Shown: positions 9,037-17,924, counted from the first letter of the stretch. The stretch: 41,272 nt of DNA from an uncultured Eubacterium sp. (GCA_910577295.1 CAJTLS010000022.1:1-41272), one strand, 5' to 3'. Notes: generated by a model from the sequence alone, not told the origin. Translations and numbers: made by a program.

Positions 9037-10788
9037 TTGAAGATATCGAGACTTATAATAAAGAATTATAGAAATTTAAGGGATATTGATATTCATTTAA
9101 ATGGCACTGTTGCTTTAATTGGAGAAAATAATAGCGGAAAAAGCAATCTTCTACGAGCAGTGACTTTTCCATTTTTAACGGATGAGACAGGATATTCAGG
9201 TAAAAATCTTTCGTGGATAGATATCAATGATTCGGCAAAGGATTTATATTACCAGTATATTATGGAAAATCAGAATAGGATAAAGGAAGGAGAAATTACG
9301 AGTGAAGAATTTGCTGAGAATTTACCAATAGTAACTGTTGAAGTACATTTGATGCCAGAAAAGGATGAAAAGTATTTTGTTAAGGAACTAAGTTTCTCTA
9401 TTGACAATGGTGACATGGAATACGGGTTATACTATAAGTATGGTCCGTCTAAAATAGACGAGATATATAAAATGATACAGAATCTTCTTTCTAAAGAAAC
9501 GATAGATAGGAATAATTTGGGTTCTGTTAAAATGAATCTGTTACCTACAGAGTATTATTCTTATTCTATTTCTGTTCCGGGGAAGGGTTCTATTTCTTAT
9601 GATATATTGAAAATGTATAAGTATTTGGAACTTGAAGCAGAACGAGACGATTTTTCCAGAAGGAGGGAGCAAATCGGCTCAAAATCACTTGTTAAGCTGC
9701 TACAAAAGGGATTGACAGGTGATGACAAGCTAAAGGTGGAGAAGGAATACAATCACTTCTTTGAAGAAATGAAAAAAATCAGTAATATGAATGCTATGTT
9801 TAACTGGCAGGAGAATTCAGATTTGAAAGGAGCAAAAGAGTTTTTTTCTCAAATTAGCGTATTGCCCAATATGCCATCAATGCGAACCATTTTTAGTAGT
9901 ATTCGTCTAGGTTATTCAGATACAGAACTTTCGTTGCAGGGTTTAGGATATAGAAATCTTATATTGTTATTTGTTTTGATCAATTCTTTGTCGGAAAGAC
10001 AGAACGATATTGCATTAAATATACTGACAATTGAAGAACCAGAAGCGCATCTATGTATCAATAATATACGCTTGATGGTAAGTTTTTTGAAATTATTTTC
10101 AAACAATAATTGTTTGACACAATTATTTTATTCTACCCATAGTACAGAGTTCGTTAATAAAATGGATTTAAAAAATATTGTGGTTATGCACAAAGGACGA
10201 GCATTTTCGTTTTTGGATGAGTTAGATGATAATGCAAGGGATTATTTGACGAAGAATCCAAATTTGGATTTATTTAAGTTGTTTTTTTCTAAAAAGTGCA
10301 TTTTGTTTGAAGGTATCTCTGAAGAGATGTTACTTCGAGCATATATTGATTCTAAACAAGAATTAAGTGACATTGAACTAATTTCCTTTCATAAGGGATT
10401 TATAAATATAATAGAGATTTGGAAAAAGGTAAATGAGGGAACAGGAAATAAATTAGGAATTATTCGAGATTATGACAATCAGGATAATGCTAAAGAGAAA
10501 CATGAGGCGTATAATGACAACGAAAGTGTCTGCGTAAGAACCACATCTGAATATACACTTGAGCCAGAGATTGTAAATACGGGGAATAACTGTAGTGTGC
10601 TGAAAACAAAATATGGAGAATCGTTCGGCTGGAAGGATTATGATGCAGAACAAATACAGGTGGCATGGAGAGAGGCAAAGGCTTCAGATATGTTAACTAT
10701 TTGTAAAGATATAGCAAATGGTGAACTGCCCGAACTGCAGATGCCAAATTATATTCAAGATGTATTGGATTTCCTAAATCAGGAGTAA
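9037..10788 (+). CDS. gajA: OLD-family ATP-dependent endonuclease, GajA of a Gabija system
   Basis: An ABC-type ATPase with a C-terminal TOPRIM nuclease, 583 residues from the chosen TTG start. The start at 9037 lies 1 bp after the res stop. GGAGG at 9023-9027 is well spaced, and the protein then begins KISRLIIKNYRNL as in OLD/RecF-like proteins. An ATG at 8971 in the same frame would add 22 unrelated residues inside res. Walker A is GENNSGKS (29-36) and Walker B TIEEPEAHL (about 331-339), followed by STHS. The TOPRIM region shows LFEGISEE (about 424) and IIRDYDN (about 476). The size and the following UvrD-like gene match GajA, a sequence-specific DNA nickase that senses nucleotide depletion (family knowledge). 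Confidence 0.85.
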   Translation: MKISRLIIKNYRNLRDIDIHLNGTVALIGENNSGKSNLLRAVTFPFLTDETGYSGKNLSWIDINDSAKDLYYQYIMENQNRIKEGEITSEEFAENLPIVTVEVHLMPEKDEKYFVKELSFSIDNGDMEYGLYYKYGPSKIDEIYKMIQNLLSKETIDRNNLGSVKMNLLPTEYYSYSISVPGKGSISYDILKMYKYLELEAERDDFSRRREQIGSKSLVKLLQKGLTGDDKLKVEKEYNHFFEEMKKISNMNAMFNWQENSDLKGAKEFFSQISVLPNMPSMRTIFSSIRLGYSDTELSLQGLGYRNLILLFVLINSLSERQNDIALNILTIEEPEAHLCINNIRLMVSFLKLFSNNNCLTQLFYSTHSTEFVNKMDLKNIVVMHKGRAFSFLDELDDNARDYLTKNPNLDLFKLFFSKKCILFEGISEEMLLRAYIDSKQELSDIELISFHKGFINIIEIWKKVNEGTGNKLGIIRDYDNQDNAKEKHEAYNDNESVCVRTTSEYTLEPEIVNTGNNCSVLKTKYGESFGWKDYDAEQIQVAWREAKASDMLTICKDIANGELPELQMPNYIQDVLDFLNQE

Positions 10789-10811
10789 TTATTGAAGTGA
10801 GGTAATGTTTT

Positions 10812-12158
10812 ATGGAAATATATATAGCTGGAGCCGGGGCTGGCAAGACGACAACAATGGCAGAACATATAATAAAACTTCGTGAAAAAATAGAAAAGTA
10901 TAAAATTATCTTTTGCATTACTTTTACTAATAATGCTGTTGATTGTATAAAGGGAAAACTGACAGAATATTATGGGGAGATTCCATTCAATATTATGGTT
11001 AGTACGATACATTCTTTCTTATACCAACAGTTAGTAAGACCATATTATTATCTGCTATATGGTAAACAATTTCAACGAATTTCCGTTGCAGATTTGCCGA
11101 CGGATGCTAAATATAAAAAGGGGAAAATAAGCAGATTGGAAAAAGGGGATATATTACATCAGACAGCGATACCAGAAAGAGCTATGTGGGTCATCTATCA
11201 AAAAAATGGAGATAGAAAAGGAATTAAGGATAAACGCAAGGTGATTAAAGATATATTTTCTGAATATTGCGGGGCAGTTTGTATTGATGAAGCACAAGAT
11301 ATTGATTCCAAAATGCAGGTTATTATTGAAGTTTTGCATGAAATGGAAATTGGTCTTTTGTTAATGGGAGATCCCAAACAGGATTTAAAAGGACATAAGT
11401 GTCTAAGAAGTCTTATTAAAAAGTATGAGAATGAGGTAAAATATATAAATGTATGCCATCGTTGCCCACAAGAGCATTTAGAATTGTCCAATTCGATTGT
11501 TGCAATTTCAGAACAACAACATTCAAAAAAGTCAGGTGGTGTGATTAGGATTCAGTTTGAAATGGACATATCATATAAAAAATTGATTCAAGATAAACAA
11601 TATGATTTAACATACATTTCAAAAAAACAAGGCATCTATAATACCCATAAGGAAAAGGGGAAACAGTCTAACGTATTAGCTGTTGCGGAGGAGATGGAGG
11701 CGATAGTAAGAAAAAAATACTCAGATAAGAGTGAAATGGATGTAAAAAGAGAGGCGTATTATTACGCAGAGAAATTGATAGATTTGTATGTAGATACTGG
11801 AAATAGAGAAAGAGCGCTTTATAAATTATCTAAAGAAGTCATGATAGATAAAAGAGAATATGGTATCTTGATAAATATGTTGCTGGATAAGGATGAAGAA
11901 ATTAACGATGAAAGAGTTGTTGTAAGTTCTATAGAAAGTATAAAAGGGCGAGAAGGTAAAAATTGCTTGTTTATATTAACAATAGATTTAGCAGCGTATT
12001 TATTTGGAGATAAAACAGAGGATAATGCAACGAAAAATCAATTATATGTTGCATTGACAAGATCTTTAGATAAACTTACAATTTTTATTACGGATAAAGT
12101 TGAGAACAAATACGGAAGGGAGAAGATAGAAGATTTTTTTAGAGAGTATTTACCGTAG
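10812..12158 (+). CDS. gajB: UvrD-like helicase, GajB of a Gabija system
   Basis: A 448-residue compact SF1 helicase. Motif I is AGAGAGKT (6-13) at the very N-terminus, followed by FTNNAVDCIK (Ia). Motif II is DEAQD (159-163), then GDPKQDLKG, CHRCP, SSIESIKGREGKNC (V) and YVALTRSLDKL (VI). It is much shorter than UvrD/PcrA, as are GajB proteins. It lies 23 bp after the OLD/TOPRIM gene, the invariant Gabija arrangement. GajB binds GajA and acts on DNA ends to drive abortive infection (family knowledge). The start ATG 10812 follows GTGAGGT. The operon appears to end here, as xis has its own leader. Confidence 0.83.
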   Translation: MEIYIAGAGAGKTTTMAEHIIKLREKIEKYKIIFCITFTNNAVDCIKGKLTEYYGEIPFNIMVSTIHSFLYQQLVRPYYYLLYGKQFQRISVADLPTDAKYKKGKISRLEKGDILHQTAIPERAMWVIYQKNGDRKGIKDKRKVIKDIFSEYCGAVCIDEAQDIDSKMQVIIEVLHEMEIGLLLMGDPKQDLKGHKCLRSLIKKYENEVKYINVCHRCPQEHLELSNSIVAISEQQHSKKSGGVIRIQFEMDISYKKLIQDKQYDLTYISKKQGIYNTHKEKGKQSNVLAVAEEMEAIVRKKYSDKSEMDVKREAYYYAEKLIDLYVDTGNRERALYKLSKEVMIDKREYGILINMLLDKDEEINDERVVVSSIESIKGREGKNCLFILTIDLAAYLFGDKTEDNATKNQLYVALTRSLDKLTIFITDKVENKYGREKIEDFFREYLP

Positions 12159-12308
12159 AGATTTTTAATACCATTACATGGTATATGTCCTTTCCAAAAC
12201 ACCATCTCACGCACTGTTCAAATACCATCAAAAATAGTATCCTCAAATTAGTTAGGATATCTTAATATGAAAACAAGAAATAAACTGAATTTGAGGAGAG
12301 GATACACC
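12159..12308. promoter_or_regulatory. Leader of the xis-int module with inverted repeats
   Basis: This 150-bp gap separates gajB from xis. ATACCATTACATGGTAT at 12168-12184 is a perfect 7-bp-arm inverted repeat. A related half-site (ATACCAT, then TAGTAT) recurs at about 12224-12241. Such repeated sites near xis could bind Xis, Int or a regulator. I see no strong intrinsic terminator after gajB and no convincing promoter pair. Confidence 0.35.
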
Positions 12309-12575
12309 ATGAGCAAAGAAGGCAAAATAATTCCATTAACAAACAAAGCAGATGCAGGCAGTGGAAGAAAAACAATTCCAGAAGACATTCCCCTCTGGCA
12401 AAAGTACACCCTATCTGTAGAAGAAGCAGCGAAATACTTTCGCATAGGCAGGGCAAAACTTCGCAAGTTGATTGATGAAAATGCAAATGCTCCTTATATT
12501 CTGTGGAATGGAAACAGACCACAGATAAAGAGAAAGCTGTTTGAAGAATACATTGACAAAATCAATGTTATCTAG
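12309..12575 (+). CDS. xis: Excisionase, Tn916 Xis type
   Basis: An 88-residue small basic winged-helix protein. The core IPLWQKYTLSVEEAAKYFRI, then RAKLRKLIDENANAP and NGNRPQIKRKLFEEYID, closely resembles Tn916 Xis. It binds DNA near the element ends and directs Int towards excision. The chosen ATG 12309 has GAGGAG 10-15 bp upstream. An in-frame ATG at 12267 has no ribosome binding site and would add unrelated residues. The N-terminal about 25 residues (KEGKIIPLTNKADAGSG) extend beyond Tn916 Xis. It sits 141 bp before int. Confidence 0.9.
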   Translation: MSKEGKIIPLTNKADAGSGRKTIPEDIPLWQKYTLSVEEAAKYFRIGRAKLRKLIDENANAPYILWNGNRPQIKRKLFEEYIDKINVI

Positions 12576-12588
12576 GCAGTAGCCGTAA

Positions 12589-12619
12589 TTCTTAGCATTG
12601 GTAGTAGCAAAGCTAAGAA
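12589..12619 (+). terminator. Stem-loop between xis and int
   Basis: TTCTTAGC and GCTAAGAA form a perfect 8-bp stem with a 15-nt loop. The plus strand lacks a U-tract after it (it reads AAAAGG), so it is not a classical terminator in the gene direction. It may be a protein-binding site or an RNA structure that limits xis-int read-through. A -10-like TATAAT at 12667-12672 lies between it and int. Confidence 0.25.
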
Positions 12620-12716
12620 AAAGGCAAAATGACAGATTTCTTATAGCAAACAGGGCTTTGATGCGGTATAATAAAATTATCGTATTGAAGCTCTTTCTTG
12701 AAAGGAGCGAAGCAAT

Positions 12717-14027
12717 ATGGCAGAAAAAAGAAGAGATAAAAAAGGACGTATTTTACGGAAAGGGGAGAGCCAGAGGACAGACGGACGTTATATGTATCGT
12801 TACATGGATTGCAGTGGCGAATATCAGACGGTGTACAGTTGGCGGTTGGTGGAAACAGATCCACACCCAAAGGGCAAAAGACAGGAGGATGCCTTACGCA
12901 CCAAGGAAGAGCTGATTGAGGAAAACAACAGGGATTTGATTTCCAATATTTCCAGTAGCATGACCTTGAATGAACTGTTTGATCATTATGTTAAGATGCA
13001 GACCAAGCGAAAGAAAATTAAGAAAAGAACCAGTGAGAACTATGTGGGTATCTGGAACAAGAACCTTTATAATTTACCAATGGCAAGTATGTCAATCGGA
13101 AAGATTCGTAAAACTCATATTCTGAATACTTACCAGCAGATGCAGGCAAATGGAGTGGGCAATGGCAGTATCATTCTGCTTCATAAGGTGCTAAATGCCA
13201 TGTTCAATTATGCGGAATCCGAAGATATGGTAAGAAGGAATTATGCAAAGGGTTGTACAAAGGAGCTGGGAATCTACAACAATAAGAGAGAAGCACTGAC
13301 GATAGAACAACAGGAAGATTTCTTGGAACTTGTAGAACATAGTCAGGAACTAAGCTGGTATTATAATCTGTTTGTATTCTTTTTTGAAACGGGTTGTCGT
13401 TGCGGAGAGAGTATTGGTTTGACATGGTCAGATGTGGATTTTCATAAGCGCTTCATTAAGATTGACCATCAGCTTATCTATGAGTTAGATGAAAATGACG
13501 AGTGGCGATTTCAGGTGACAGATCCAAAGACCATCAAAAGTATCCGAAAGGTTCCTCTAAGTACGAGGGCATTGCAGGCATTAAAAATGCAGAAAAAACA
13601 GATGCAAAAAGCTGGCTTATTGGAGAATCGTACAGTAGATGGTCATAGTGGGTTCGTATTTCTGCGAGAGGATGGACAACTGTTAAATGCCGGGCGACTG
13701 GATTTGTTGATTCACCGTATTGTATATGAATGCAATGCCAGAAAGATTGCGAATGCTATCAAGACAGATACCGAACCGGAAATGTTGCCAAACATTTCTA
13801 CCCACATTCTCCGGCATACTGCTTGTACCCGTATGGCAGAAAAGGGCATGGATCAGAGAACCTTGCAGGAGATTATGGGACATCAAAATCTGGCACTTAC
13901 CATGAAAGTCTACAATCATGTAGACGAAAAGCGTATGCGTGATGAGATGGACAAGCTGGATGCTGTGCGGAATGTAAGCAAAGACATAGGAAATGACAAC
14001 AACGGCAATGTGTTCAAGGTTTCTTGA
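12717..14027 (+). CDS. int: Tyrosine integrase, Tn916 Int type
   Basis: A 436-residue site-specific recombinase. The N-terminus (EKRRDKKGRILRKGESQR) is the Tn916-type arm-binding domain, which recognises direct repeats near the element ends. A SAM-like core-binding domain follows (about 95-180). The catalytic domain holds Arg228 (GCRCGES), His363 and Arg366 (HILRH), His389 (GHQN) and Tyr399 (KVYNHV), so it appears complete. It excises and integrates the element with Xis. A strong AAAGGAG precedes ATG 12717. As in Tn916, int is the last gene before the element end, which fits the repeats at 14145-14196. Confidence 0.95.
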   Translation: MAEKRRDKKGRILRKGESQRTDGRYMYRYMDCSGEYQTVYSWRLVETDPHPKGKRQEDALRTKEELIEENNRDLISNISSSMTLNELFDHYVKMQTKRKKIKKRTSENYVGIWNKNLYNLPMASMSIGKIRKTHILNTYQQMQANGVGNGSIILLHKVLNAMFNYAESEDMVRRNYAKGCTKELGIYNNKREALTIEQQEDFLELVEHSQELSWYYNLFVFFFETGCRCGESIGLTWSDVDFHKRFIKIDHQLIYELDENDEWRFQVTDPKTIKSIRKVPLSTRALQALKMQKKQMQKAGLLENRTVDGHSGFVFLREDGQLLNAGRLDLLIHRIVYECNARKIANAIKTDTEPEMLPNISTHILRHTACTRMAEKGMDQRTLQEIMGHQNLALTMKVYNHVDEKRMRDEMDKLDAVRNVSKDIGNDNNGNVFKVS

Positions 14028-14350
14028 GATTTCCAATTTCAAATGCTTTGTATCTGTTATCTGTGTTCTATTTGCGAAGGCTGATGATAAGATAGTAGAG
14101 TAAGACGAAACAAGAGAACAATTCTCTGGAAATACTTCGCTTTTTACACAGAATCGTACACAGAACACACCCTCATTTTACACAGTTTTTACACAGAACC
14201 ACCGAAAAAATACAAAACCATTTGAAAACACATCATTTTCAAATAGCGCCCCCAACTTCTTCAAACTGCCCAAAACAAGGGCATCTAAAAAGATACAACA
14301 AATTCTGAAAAGAAACAAAATCTATACAAAACTCCCTCACCTTACAAAAC
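14028..14350. other. Element end region downstream of int
   Basis: About 320 bp without a gene. It contains the four TACACAG repeats (14145-14196) and an inverted repeat with 9-bp arms (ATTTGAAAA and TTTTCAAAT, 14220-14244). An A-rich stretch then leads to the ABC-transporter promoter. The element-chromosome junction must lie in or just after this stretch, but the core site cannot be identified without the left junction or an empty site. Confidence 0.5.
14145..14196 (+). repeat. Four direct TACACAG repeats, candidate Int arm sites
   Basis: TACACAG occurs in the same orientation at 14145, 14157, 14179 and 14190. Spacings are 12, 22 and 11 bp, close to whole helical turns. Three copies are preceded by TTT and three followed by AA or A. 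In Tn916 the N-terminal domain of Int binds direct repeats (DR-2) in this position. The match of protein type, place and phasing supports an arm-site role, though binding is not shown. Confidence 0.6.
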
Positions 14351-14351
14351 C

Positions 14352-14397
14352 GTCACTTAACAGTCACCTGTCCGTCACGTTGTTTTGCTAGTATAAT
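14352..14397 (+). promoter_or_regulatory. ABC-transporter promoter with three phased GTCAC activator repeats
   Basis: GTCAC occurs at 14352, 14363 and 14374, exactly 11 bp apart on one strand. A -10 box TATAAT lies at 14392-14397, and the -35 position 17 bp before it (14369-14374, TGTCCG) is very poor. Helically phased repeats reaching into a weak -35 are typical of OmpR-family response-regulator activation, as for many peptide-sensing ABC/FtsX transporters. No two-component genes lie nearby in the window. Confidence 0.55.
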
Positions 14398-14444
14398 AGA
14401 GAACAGTATATGGAAATGCTTTAGAAATGGGAGGTAAATAATTT

Positions 14445-15128
14445 ATGAGTATTTTACAGGTAGAGCATTTATCAAAAATCTACGGGAAAGGAGACAACGA
14501 GGTCGTAGCGCTCAATGATGTTTCTTTTTCGATTGAGAAAGGAGAATTTGTCGCCATTATCGGGCCGAGTGGCTCTGGGAAATCAACTCTTTTGCACATT
14601 CTTGGCGGTGTGGACAATCCGACATCGGGGAAGGTGTATATGAACAGTCAGGATGTATATGCACAGAAAGAGGAGCAATTGGCGATTTTCCGTCGGCGGC
14701 AGGTGGGAATTATATATCAGTTTTACAATTTAATTCCTATATTAAATACAGAAGAGAATATGACGCTGCCGCTTCTTATGGATGGAAGAAAGGTAAATCG
14801 CGAACATTTGCATGAACTTATTCGCATATTGAATTTGGACGGCAAAGAGAAACATCTGCCGAATCAGTTATCCGGCGGGCAGCAGCAGAGGGTTTCCATT
14901 GGGCGTGCGCTCATGACTTCTCCGGCTGTCGTACTTGCCGATGAACCGACAGGAAACCTTGATTCGAAGAACAGTCAGGACATTATTGACTTGTTAAAAC
15001 ACTCTAACGAAAAATATGAGCAGACGCTTATTGTCATCACCCATGACGAAAAGGTAGCGATGCAGGCAGACCGTATTATTACGATTGAAGACGGGACAAT
15101 TGTCAGAGACGAGGTGAACCGCGGATGA
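14445..15128 (+). CDS. ABC transporter ATP-binding protein (MacB/BceA-like)
   Basis: A 227-residue ATPase of the lipoprotein/peptide-export type. It shows Walker A GPSGSGKST (about 40-48), Q-loop YQFYNL, signature LSGGQQQR, Walker B VVLADEPTGNLD and H-loop ITHDE. It powers the FtsX-type permease encoded next; its last codons overlap that gene by ATGA. Such pairs handle antimicrobial peptides, lipoproteins or cell-envelope stress (family knowledge); the substrate here is unknown. Start ATG 14445 follows GGGAGG. Expression is probably controlled through the GTCAC repeats upstream. Confidence 0.9.
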   Translation: MSILQVEHLSKIYGKGDNEVVALNDVSFSIEKGEFVAIIGPSGSGKSTLLHILGGVDNPTSGKVYMNSQDVYAQKEEQLAIFRRRQVGIIYQFYNLIPILNTEENMTLPLLMDGRKVNREHLHELIRILNLDGKEKHLPNQLSGGQQQRVSIGRALMTSPAVVLADEPTGNLDSKNSQDIIDLLKHSNEKYEQTLIVITHDEKVAMQADRIITIEDGTIVRDEVNRG

Positions 15129-17920
15129 ATATTTTTCAAAAGTTTACGCTGCGTTCATTGAAGCAGAACCGAACCCGGACGATGGTAACCATTGTCGGCA
15201 TTATATTGTCCGTTTCCATGATAACGGCGGTGACAACAACAGTAAGCAGTCTGCAGCAGTTTATGTTGGAGGAGACAATACAGAATACTGGTTCATGGCA
15301 TGTCTTAGCAGAGGATATTAATGCCGCTCAAGCAGAGAAGATTCAGAAGCGGGAGGAAGTAGAAAATTATGCCGTATTAAAAAATGTAGGATATGCGAAA
15401 TTGGAAAAATCACGGAACAAAGAAAAGCCATATCTCTATATTGCTGCTTATGCAGGAAATTTTGAAGAGCAGCTCTCGGTGACTGCGGTAGAGGGGAGGC
15501 TGCCACAGAACTCATCGGAAATTGCTTTGCCGACCAGTCTGGCAAGCAACGGTGGTATCAGATATAAGCTGGGAGACACGCTATCCCTTTCCATTGGAAT
15601 CCGTAAAAGTGCAGAGCAAAAACTTCTGTGGCAAAGTTATGTCGATGAGGAAACGATTCAGAAGGAGACATTTGTAGAACGAGGGAAAAAGGCTTATCAG
15701 GTAGTTGGTTTCTATGAGAGCGCAACCATTGACGGCAATTCCTCGGCCGTAGGGTATCCGGCACTGACAAAAGCGGATAATACGGAAAAGGACTTGGGAG
15801 AAAGGCTTTATATAACGATGAAAGAGCCGGGAAAGGCAACAGAGTTTGCCGAGCATCTGAAAGTAAAAGAGGATTCTCGTTTTTATGTTTTACCTAACGT
15901 ACAACACAATAGATATTATTTGTTGTATGCGGGGTATTCCAGTGGAAGCAATTTTGATTCCGTATTGACGGGTCTGATGATGATTCTCATTGGTATTATT
16001 ATGTTTGGCTCAATCTCACTGATTGGAAATTCCTTTTCAATTTCCGTCAATGAGCGCAAGAAGCAGTTTGGTCTGCTATCTTCCATCGGGGCAACGAGAA
16101 GACAATTAAAACGGGGAGTATTTTTTGAGGCGGTTGCTTTGAGTGCAGTAGGGATTCCGCTCGGAATACTGGCAGGTATCGGCGGTATGACGGTAACGTT
16201 CCATTTTGTCGGTGATTTATTTCAGTCCATGAATTTTTCGGAAAGGACGGGCAGTCCGCAATTGCAGATGCATATGGCGGCTGCTGGGTGGGCCATTTTA
16301 TTAGCTGCCGGTATTGGTTTCCTTACTATTTTAATATCGGCGTATCTGCCGGCGCGGAAAGCATTAAAAGTGTCAGCGATTCAGACGATTCGTCAGACTG
16401 CCGATATCCGGATTCGTTCACGGCAGGTTAAGACATCGAAACTTACTGGACGATTGTTTGGCATTGAGGGAGTATTGGCGTCAAAAAACTTTAAGAGAAA
16501 CCGGAGAAAATATCGAGCAACCGTATTCTCCCTGTTTATCAGCGTTGTACTTTTTATCTCAGCAACGAGTTTTTGCGATTATATGGCAAAGGGACTGGAT
16601 ATGTTAGTGCAGGAATATGATTATGATATCTCTTACCGGATGGAAGAATCACCGGCGGCGGAAAAGCTTTACCGGAAAATGTCGCAAGTGAAAGGCGTAA
16701 CGAAATCGGGATACTATCTTGACACGGTTGCGGAGGATATGGCGCTCTCGGTCATTGTACCAGATGCAATTATCAATGAACAGTACCGTAAAGATGGTTT
16801 TCTGTCAGAGCCGATGGACGAAAAACAGGAAAAAATAGTACCATCTAAATGGCAGATGGTTGATAATGTTTATATTCTGTTTGTGGAAGATAATGAGTAC
16901 CGTCGGTATTTGAAGAGCCAGAATTTAAGACCGGAAGAGTATATTAATGGAAAACAGTCGAAAGCTGTTATCGCAGATAAGATAACTGTGCCAAGAAAGG
17001 AAGTCTACACGGCATATCATATATTGAGTAAGAATCTGGAAGAAATCACTCTCTGTTATCCAAAGAAATTACCGAATGGGTATGCGGTTGATATCGGCGC
17101 TAGAAGGATAGGGAAGAATGGACAATTGCTTTATCGCATGGCTCAATATGAAACTGTTACAAAAAAGGCGGAGGATGGAGAAGAGTATCAGTCGGAAGAG
17201 GAAATTAAGGGGTCTTCGGTCTGGGTGGAGGCAGAGAAAGTTTATGATAAAAGAGTAACCTTATCTGGTACGATAGTAGAAGAACCTCCGTATGGGATTC
17301 AAATTAATACGGGTATGGTAGTCTGTTATCCAGAGAGTGCGATGACAGAACTGTGCCCGAAGACAATAAAAAAAGAATGGGTAATGTCGTTTAACAGCTC
17401 GAATACGGCGGCGACATATACGGAGATGAGTGATTTGCTGGCGGAAAACGGGCAGACAACAGAAAGTCTGAATAACATCGCTAACCAGATACAGGCCTCC
17501 CGTTCACTGCTTATTGTTATGAGAATATTTTCCTATGGTTTTATTGTGCTCATTTCACTGATAGCCATGGCTAATGTATTCAATACGATTTCGACGAATA
17601 TCTCCTTGAGGAAGAGGGAATTTGCCATCTTACAGTCAATAGGTATGACGAAGCGGAGTTTTCATAAGATGATGAACTATGAGTGTATCCTGTATGGGTG
17701 CAAGGGCTTAATCTTTGGTTTGCCTGTGGCAGTTGTCGTCACCTATTTCATTTATCGAGCCTTGAATGGTGGCGTTTTGATTTCTTTTTATATTCCGTGG
17801 TACAGCGTGGGAATTGCTGTTGTCAGCGTTTTTGTAGTCGTATTTGCCACGATGCTTTATGCAACCCGTAAATTGAGGAAAGATGATGTCGTTGAGACAT
17901 TAAAAAATGAAAATTTTTAA
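15125..17920 (+). CDS. FtsX-family ABC transporter permease
   Basis: A 931-residue membrane protein with two FtsX units. The first TM helix (about 20-43) is followed by an extracellular domain of some 220 residues. Three helices come next, with the cytoplasmic signature NERKKQFGLLSSIGATRRQL. A second N-terminal-like helix (about 465), a second large external domain and three final helices with RKREFAILQSIGMTKRSF complete it. It forms the mechanotransmission or export channel driven by the preceding ATPase. It is longer than BceB-type permeases because both halves carry large external domains. No terminator follows before the rib promoter. Confidence 0.9.
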   Translation: MNIFQKFTLRSLKQNRTRTMVTIVGIILSVSMITAVTTTVSSLQQFMLEETIQNTGSWHVLAEDINAAQAEKIQKREEVENYAVLKNVGYAKLEKSRNKEKPYLYIAAYAGNFEEQLSVTAVEGRLPQNSSEIALPTSLASNGGIRYKLGDTLSLSIGIRKSAEQKLLWQSYVDEETIQKETFVERGKKAYQVVGFYESATIDGNSSAVGYPALTKADNTEKDLGERLYITMKEPGKATEFAEHLKVKEDSRFYVLPNVQHNRYYLLYAGYSSGSNFDSVLTGLMMILIGIIMFGSISLIGNSFSISVNERKKQFGLLSSIGATRRQLKRGVFFEAVALSAVGIPLGILAGIGGMTVTFHFVGDLFQSMNFSERTGSPQLQMHMAAAGWAILLAAGIGFLTILISAYLPARKALKVSAIQTIRQTADIRIRSRQVKTSKLTGRLFGIEGVLASKNFKRNRRKYRATVFSLFISVVLFISATSFCDYMAKGLDMLVQEYDYDISYRMEESPAAEKLYRKMSQVKGVTKSGYYLDTVAEDMALSVIVPDAIINEQYRKDGFLSEPMDEKQEKIVPSKWQMVDNVYILFVEDNEYRRYLKSQNLRPEEYINGKQSKAVIADKITVPRKEVYTAYHILSKNLEEITLCYPKKLPNGYAVDIGARRIGKNGQLLYRMAQYETVTKKAEDGEEYQSEEEIKGSSVWVEAEKVYDKRVTLSGTIVEEPPYGIQINTGMVVCYPESAMTELCPKTIKKEWVMSFNSSNTAATYTEMSDLLAENGQTTESLNNIANQIQASRSLLIVMRIFSYGFIVLISLIAMANVFNTISTNISLRKREFAILQSIGMTKRSFHKMMNYECILYGCKGLIFGLPVAVVVTYFIYRALNGGVLISFYIPWYSVGIAVVSVFVVVFATMLYATRKLRKDDVVETLKNENF

Positions 17921-17924
17921 AGCC

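Larger units (their letters stand above)
1..14300. mobile_element. Right part of a Tn916-type integrative element carrying a defence island; left end outside window
   Basis: The stretch carries an IS4-like transposase fragment, a six-gene defence operon and a terminal xis-int module of Tn916 type. Repeats resembling integrase arm sites lie just downstream of int. By eye the DNA is more A+T-rich than the backbone from 14.4 kb onward. No conjugation, relaxase or replication gene is visible, so it cannot be said whether the element is a full ICE, a mobilizable element or a genomic island. The right boundary is placed only approximately, between the last TACACAG repeat (14196) and the ABC-transporter promoter (about 14350). 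No tRNA gene borders it. The other attachment site is needed to fix the exact junction. Confidence 0.65.

Noticed and set aside
718..12158. BREX, DISARM or classical AddAB operon
   Set aside because: No PglZ, BrxC, BrxL, DrmA/B or separate AddB gene; the genes fit helicase-nuclease, DinD, Mod/Res and Gabija better.
13683..14168. 161-codon minus-strand frame across the int 3' end
   Set aside because: Antisense to the conserved catalytic domain of int, no recognisable motif; a shadow frame.
14145..14196. CRISPR array
   Set aside because: Repeat units are 7 bp at 11-22 bp spacing, far too short, and no cas genes are present.
14028..14444. tRNA gene as the attachment site
   Set aside because: No tRNA-like cloverleaf or conserved T-loop sequence is visible next to int; Tn916-type integrases commonly use A+T-rich sites instead.
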